Assembly (NCBI GenBank): GCA_964626565.1
Contig: CAZVFX010000038.1
Coordinates: 1-55,301, forward strand
Direction: 5' to 3'
DNA length: 55,301 nt
Source of the DNA: CAZVFX01 sp964626565
GTDB taxonomy: Bacteria; Myxococcota_A; UBA9042; CAIXZC01
Of this stretch, positions 52,801 through 55,301 are shown piece by piece. Numbering within the stretch: position 1 is the first letter of the stretch; the number at the start of each line of letters is the position of its first letter. The translations under genes were made by a program, and so were the position numbers. Under the pieces are notes generated by a model. It was not told where the DNA came from and searched no databases. It was given only the letters and a program-made list of their open reading frames with translations.

Positions 52801-53707
52801 CGATTGCAAGAGCGACGAAAGTTGTGGCAACGGCCTCGTAGACGAGGTCCAGGGGGAGTTGTGCGACGACGGCAACACTGTCTCCGGCGATGGCTGTGAC
52901 GAGTGGTGCACGTCGGATGAAACGTGCGGCAACGGCGTCATCGACTGGCCTGTGGGTGAGAGTTGCGACACTGCGGACCCGGAGACCCTGGCCACCTGTT
53001 CCCCCAACTGCCGGGTGGAAGGCTGCGGGAACGGCTGGGTGGATGCGGGGGAAGAGTGCGACGATGAGAACGTCGAGGACGGAGACGGTTGTTCCTGGGA
53101 ATGCGTGGTTGAGATTCCACCGGAGTGCGGCAACGGGATTGTTGACTGGCCGGAGGGTGAAGAATGCGATCCACCGATTCCGGACGTTTGTTCCGAAGCG
53201 TGCAAGCTGATCTTCTGCGGCAACGGCATCCTGGAGCCGCCGGAAGAGTGCGACGACGGCAACTTTGAAGACGGCGACAGCTGCTCCTGGGATTGCAAAT
53301 TGGAGGCCCCTCCCGGCTGCGGCGACGGCGTTGTTCAAGTAGCCTTGGACGAGGTTTGTGACGACGGCAACACCGTGGACGGCGATTGGTGCTCCGCCGA
53401 TTGTTTGAGTGACGAGATCTGCGGCAACGGCATAGTCGACGCCGTAAAGGACGAGGTGTGCGACGACGGCAACACCGTGTCCGGCGATGGCTGTGACGAG
53501 TGGTGCACGTCGGATGAAACGTGCGGCAACGGCGTCATCGACTGGCACTTGGACGAGGAGTGCGACCCGCCCGATCCCGACGAACTGTGTTCCGACCAGT
53601 GCAAACTGCAGTTCTGCGGCAACGGCGTCATCGACCAGGGCGAAGAGTGTGACGACGGCAATTGGCTGGATGGTGACGGCTGCTCATCAGGTTGTGCCAT
53701 TGAGTAA
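49826..53707 (+). CDS. Giant DUF4215-type Cys-rich repeat protein
   Basis: A 1293-residue exported protein, probably a lipoprotein (VTLASC or LLMTC near the N-terminus). From residue ~30 to the end it consists of about 38 tandem units with the core CGNGxxDxxxGEECDDGNxxxGDGCSxxC, known as DUF4215 / Myxococcus Cys-rich repeats. Each unit carries four to six Cys and an acidic DDGN loop likely to bind calcium. The C-terminus ends in such a repeat (DGDGCSSGCAIE), with no visible MYXO-CTERM or other sorting tail. A four-unit block is duplicated almost exactly (see repeat entry). The stop overlaps the radical SAM gene by eight bases. Role at the surface is inferred; secreted disulfide-rich fibres of this type are common in Myxococcota. 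Confidence 0.88.
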   Translation: MGTFNWFWCVTLASCLLMTCGRDSNPFGECGNGVLNANEVCDDGNTEDGDWCSANCQSTEECGNNVVDLAMGEVCDDGNNKDGDGCSAWCTSNEMCGNGVTDWAAVPAEVCDDGNHIAGDGCSPDCFSDETCGNGVQDPGEECDDGNDDDTDGCNWQCLQTLIGCGDGVVEGVEVCDDANNVGGDWCSADCLSTEECGNDIVDILQGEVCDDGGTESGDGCSADCKSDETCGNGVIDWDVGEECDPGAPESGESCTPNCLMQGCGNGLVEEELGEECDDGGWEEGDGCSAECKVVPEGCGDGIETADEACDDGNNVGGDGCSFDCLSNETCGNGYVDPDTNPPEVCDDGNNKGGDGCSYWCDSDETCGNGVIDWDAGEVCDPPGIENMCTSFCRLTTCGDGGVDDGEECDDGNWDDGDGCSWNCRIQPEGCGDGVVDDGEQCDPPDFLTLCMWDCTSTTCGNGIVDAGEECDNGNWFDGDGCSWDCLEVPTGCGDGQLDEGEACDDGNNVSGDWCSHDCSSTEECGNGIIDEIHGEVCDDGNTDNGDGCNQWCTSDEECGNAFVDWEAGEECDPPDPEADCSILCRLIICGNGIVEDTHGEVCDDGNTEGGDGCNPWCTSNEECGNGFVDTLLGEECDPPNLDDPQNLCSDECKEIYCGNGILEPEQGEECDDGGWADGDGCSWDCMLEPDPVCGDGVVDEELEEVCDDGNTEDGDWCSADCKSTEECGNGIVDVIQGEVCDDGNTDGGDGCNQWCTSNEECGNDFVDNELGEECDPPIPDVCSDVCKLIFCGNGLLEPDQGEECDDGNFDPGDGCDWECKLEVPPVCGDGVVDEELEEVCDDGNTEDGDWCSADCKSSEECGNGIVDVVMGEVCDDGDTEGGDGCNQWCTSNEECGNDFVDTELGEECDPPNLVDPQNLCSDACKKIFCGNGVLEPDQGEECDDGNFDPGDGCDWECKLEAPPVCGDGVVDEELEEVCDDGNTDDGDWCSADCKSDESCGNGLVDEVQGELCDDGNTVSGDGCDEWCTSDETCGNGVIDWPVGESCDTADPETLATCSPNCRVEGCGNGWVDAGEECDDENVEDGDGCSWECVVEIPPECGNGIVDWPEGEECDPPIPDVCSEACKLIFCGNGILEPPEECDDGNFEDGDSCSWDCKLEAPPGCGDGVVQVALDEVCDDGNTVDGDWCSADCLSDEICGNGIVDAVKDEVCDDGNTVSGDGCDEWCTSDETCGNGVIDWHLDEECDPPDPDELCSDQCKLQFCGNGVIDQGEECDDGNWLDGDGCSSGCAIE
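51902..52817. repeat. Higher-order tandem duplication inside DUF4215 gene
   Basis: Blocks starting at VCGDGVVDEELEEVCDDGNT occur at 51902, 52304 and 52718, that is 402 and 414 bases apart (134 and 138 residues, four small repeats each). The first two copies are complete, the third runs to about 52817 before diverging. High base identity, including silent positions, points to recent duplication. Confidence 0.8.
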
Positions 53708-54887
53708 GGCTCTGGAATTCGTACCGGGCCTCGTCGAGGCCCTTGGGTGGTCAGTGGAGTCGGTCAACCCGGAGGGCGACCGATTGCTTTTTACCTGCTC
53801 CGGCCCCTCGGACTCTTCCCTCTCGTTCTGGTTTATGCCCTACCGGGAGAACGAGCCTGCCTTTCGCACCGGCAAGAGCTTCATCCTCGGGTATCGCGAC
53901 GAGTTGTCTCCCGACGCGCAGCAGTTTCTGGAGCGTCTGGCCACTGAGTTGTCCCTGGCTGAAGCCAAGGGTGTGACGTTGGAATTCGACAGTCCCGGGG
54001 CAGTTGGGGAAGGTCCTTCGCTGATCTACGGTTCCGACCAGGTGGAGATACGGGTTACGCTGGCCTGCCAGGAGCGTTGCGTGTTCTGCAATAGCTGGGG
54101 AATGGCGGAAAACCTGGCGGAGACAAGGGCTGACGCTGGGCGCCTGTTGCGCCTGGCTTGTGATGCGGGCGCCAGGAAGCTGGTGGTGAGCGGCGGGGAG
54201 CCGTTGCTCGTCTCCTGGGTCCCGGAGCTCATCGCCGATGCCCGGGAGTTGGGCATAGAGTACGTTACGATCCAGACCAACGGGGTGCTGCTGGGCGACC
54301 ATCGGGCAAAGGCCGCGTTGGCGGCAGCGCGGCCCGACGACATACTGGTTTCCCTCCATGGGTGCACCAGGGACGTGGTGGGGGACATCACCGGCAAGCC
54401 GGAGTTGTTCGAGGGTAAACTGGCGGGGTTGGAGACGACGTTGCAGGCGGGCTACACTGTAGACCTCAATTTTGTTGTCTGCCGCCGCAACCTGGACCAC
54501 GTCGAGGAGTTTGTCCGCTACGCGGCCGCACTGGAGCCCAGGCCCCATCAGGTGGCTTTTTCGTTTGTAGCGCCTTCAGGTCTGGCTTGGGACAACCGTC
54601 AGGAGGTGATTCCCCCGGTTTCGGTCGCCGCGCCGAAGTTGTTGGCCGCGCTCAAGCTGGCTGCCCGGCTCAAGCTGAAGGTAGTGCACTCCGAGTATTG
54701 CGGCATTCCGACTTGCGTCGAGCCCGGGCTCCGGGAATTTGCGGAACCGGTCACCGATGAGCGGCCCATGCACGTCCCGCCGGACAAGGTCAAGCTCGAC
54801 CGTTGCCGCCGGTGTAGCTGGGACCGTCGTTGCTCCGGGATTTTCAGGCGCTATATCGAGATGTACGGAGACGCCGACTTCGGCTAG
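53700..54887 (+). CDS. Radical SAM protein with C-terminal Cys cluster
   Basis: A 395-residue radical SAM enzyme starting at TTG (AGG eight bases upstream), inside the end of the DUF4215 gene, so its translation is coupled; a GTG two codons earlier is too close to the ribosome site. After ~110 N-terminal residues comes the cluster motif TLACQERCVFCNSWG (CxxxCxxC), then VSGGEPLL (GGEP), TIQTNGVLL and LNFVVCRRN. The C-terminus has another Cys set (EYCGIPTCVEPGL; DRCRRCSWDRRCSGIFRRY), typical of a SPASM/twitch extension with auxiliary Fe-S cluster. Enzymes of this type often modify peptides. The Cys-rich neighbour is the obvious candidate client, but this is inference. Confidence 0.83.
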   Translation: MSKALEFVPGLVEALGWSVESVNPEGDRLLFTCSGPSDSSLSFWFMPYRENEPAFRTGKSFILGYRDELSPDAQQFLERLATELSLAEAKGVTLEFDSPGAVGEGPSLIYGSDQVEIRVTLACQERCVFCNSWGMAENLAETRADAGRLLRLACDAGARKLVVSGGEPLLVSWVPELIADARELGIEYVTIQTNGVLLGDHRAKAALAAARPDDILVSLHGCTRDVVGDITGKPELFEGKLAGLETTLQAGYTVDLNFVVCRRNLDHVEEFVRYAAALEPRPHQVAFSFVAPSGLAWDNRQEVIPPVSVAAPKLLAALKLAARLKLKVVHSEYCGIPTCVEPGLREFAEPVTDERPMHVPPDKVKLDRCRRCSWDRRCSGIFRRYIEMYGDADFG

Positions 54888-55294
54888 TCTCTCCGGTAGA
54901 AGAAGGTTCCTGCGAAGCTTACTGCCGAGGCGAGGATGAGTGCCAGGGCTGCCCACTGAGCGATGAACCACACGGTTTTTGTCTGAAGGGGGTTTTCACC
55001 CGCCTGCTTGTCCACGGGCAGTAGCAGCAGTTCGTCGTCCTCCTCGGGCACAATGAGCTTGCTCTTGTCCGCGAATACAACCTTGGAAGGTCTGTCAGTA
55101 GGCACCCCGTAGATCTGGGCTACCGGATCTCCGGGCACCCACATCATCTTCTCCAGTTCCACTACTTCCGGCTCGTTGGGAGTGATGAACTGTACTTCCG
55201 TCGACAGGGCCTGGTCTACGAACAACGCTGACCCCAGAACCAGGGCGAGTAGAACCAGCGACGAAACGGCGCTGAACTTGAGCAGCTTCTTCAT
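54884..55294 (-). CDS. Small two-TM exported protein of unknown function
   Basis: A 136-residue protein with an N-terminal membrane segment or uncleaved signal (FSAVSSLVLLALVLGSALFV) and a C-terminal segment (IAQWAALALILASAVSFAG) followed by FFYRRD. The ~80 residues between are acidic and would face the periplasm (PTDRPSKVVFADKSKLIVPE). No family recognised. It is convergent with the radical SAM gene and overlaps its stop by four bases. The ATG lies eight bases from the window edge, so its ribosome site and upstream context are not visible. Confidence 0.68.
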   Translation of the reverse strand: MKKLLKFSAVSSLVLLALVLGSALFVDQALSTEVQFITPNEPEVVELEKMMWVPGDPVAQIYGVPTDRPSKVVFADKSKLIVPEEDDELLLLPVDKQAGENPLQTKTVWFIAQWAALALILASAVSFAGTFFYRRD

Positions 55295-55301
55295 GACTAG
55301 A

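Noticed and set aside
53487..53699. Longer N-terminus for the radical SAM protein
   Set aside because: The extra codons are an out-of-frame reading of DUF4215 repeats (Arg/Ala/Thr-rich); TTG at 53700 with an AGG site is preferred.
49826..53707. Repeated DNA that could suggest a CRISPR array
   Set aside because: Units are in-frame, of variable spacing, and encode conserved Cys-rich protein repeats; no spacer pattern and no cas genes.

Overview
The window is 55.3 kb of GC-rich DNA from a Gram-negative bacterium. Nearly every base is coding, on both strands. The mix of features points to the Myxococcota/Bradymonadota side of the former Deltaproteobacteria: two Ser/Thr kinases with a transmembrane segment, a sigma-54-type promoter, Tat genes, many lipoproteins with Asp- or Pro-rich linkers, and very large Cys-rich repeat proteins (MopE-like, DUF4215-like, CTDC-like, LDL-receptor-A-like). 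This placement is inference; there is no rRNA or other phylogenetic marker beyond RecA and EF-P. I found no tRNA, rRNA, CRISPR array, insertion sequence or phage gene.

Layout. 1-15.6 kb is mostly housekeeping and signalling: the end of a ComM/YifB-type ATPase, a short RecA, a thioredoxin-fold protein, two membrane Ser/Thr kinases either side of a secreted beta-propeller-like protein that has its own sigma-54-type promoter, tatA-tatC (TatC has an unusual ~300-residue C-terminal extension), a carbamoyltransferase, and an efp-epmA pair. 15.6-28.1 kb is a run of seven co-directional secreted proteins, most of them lipoproteins. They carry domains better known from animals: MopE-like metal-binding repeats, Ig-like and PPC domains, two somatomedin-B-like modules, six LDL-receptor class A repeats and a Vps62-like domain. 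28.1-34.9 kb is one 2262-residue exported protein on the other strand, built of Dictyostelium-type CTDC repeats and then PPC/Asp-rich repeats.

35.1-39.1 kb is the most unusual part: a single polypeptide joining a NifH/BchL-like iron protein to a NifD/BchN-like catalytic half, overlapping a NifK/BchB-like partner. An acyl-CoA ligase follows. Facing it is a complete Liv-type ABC transporter (livM-livH-livK-livG-livF) on the minus strand. 45.9-49.7 kb holds a minus-strand run of a GT-C-like membrane protein, a phosphoribosyltransferase-like protein and a nucleoside phosphorylase. 49.8-54.9 kb holds a 1293-residue DUF4215-type protein with about 38 Cys-rich repeats, translationally coupled to a radical SAM enzyme. 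A small two-TM protein closes the window.

How they might work together (inference): much of the window builds and signals across a disulfide-rich cell surface. The nitrogenase-like pair looks like a separate, oxygen-sensitive, ATP-driven reductase of unknown substrate, perhaps linked to uptake and CoA-activation of an organic acid.
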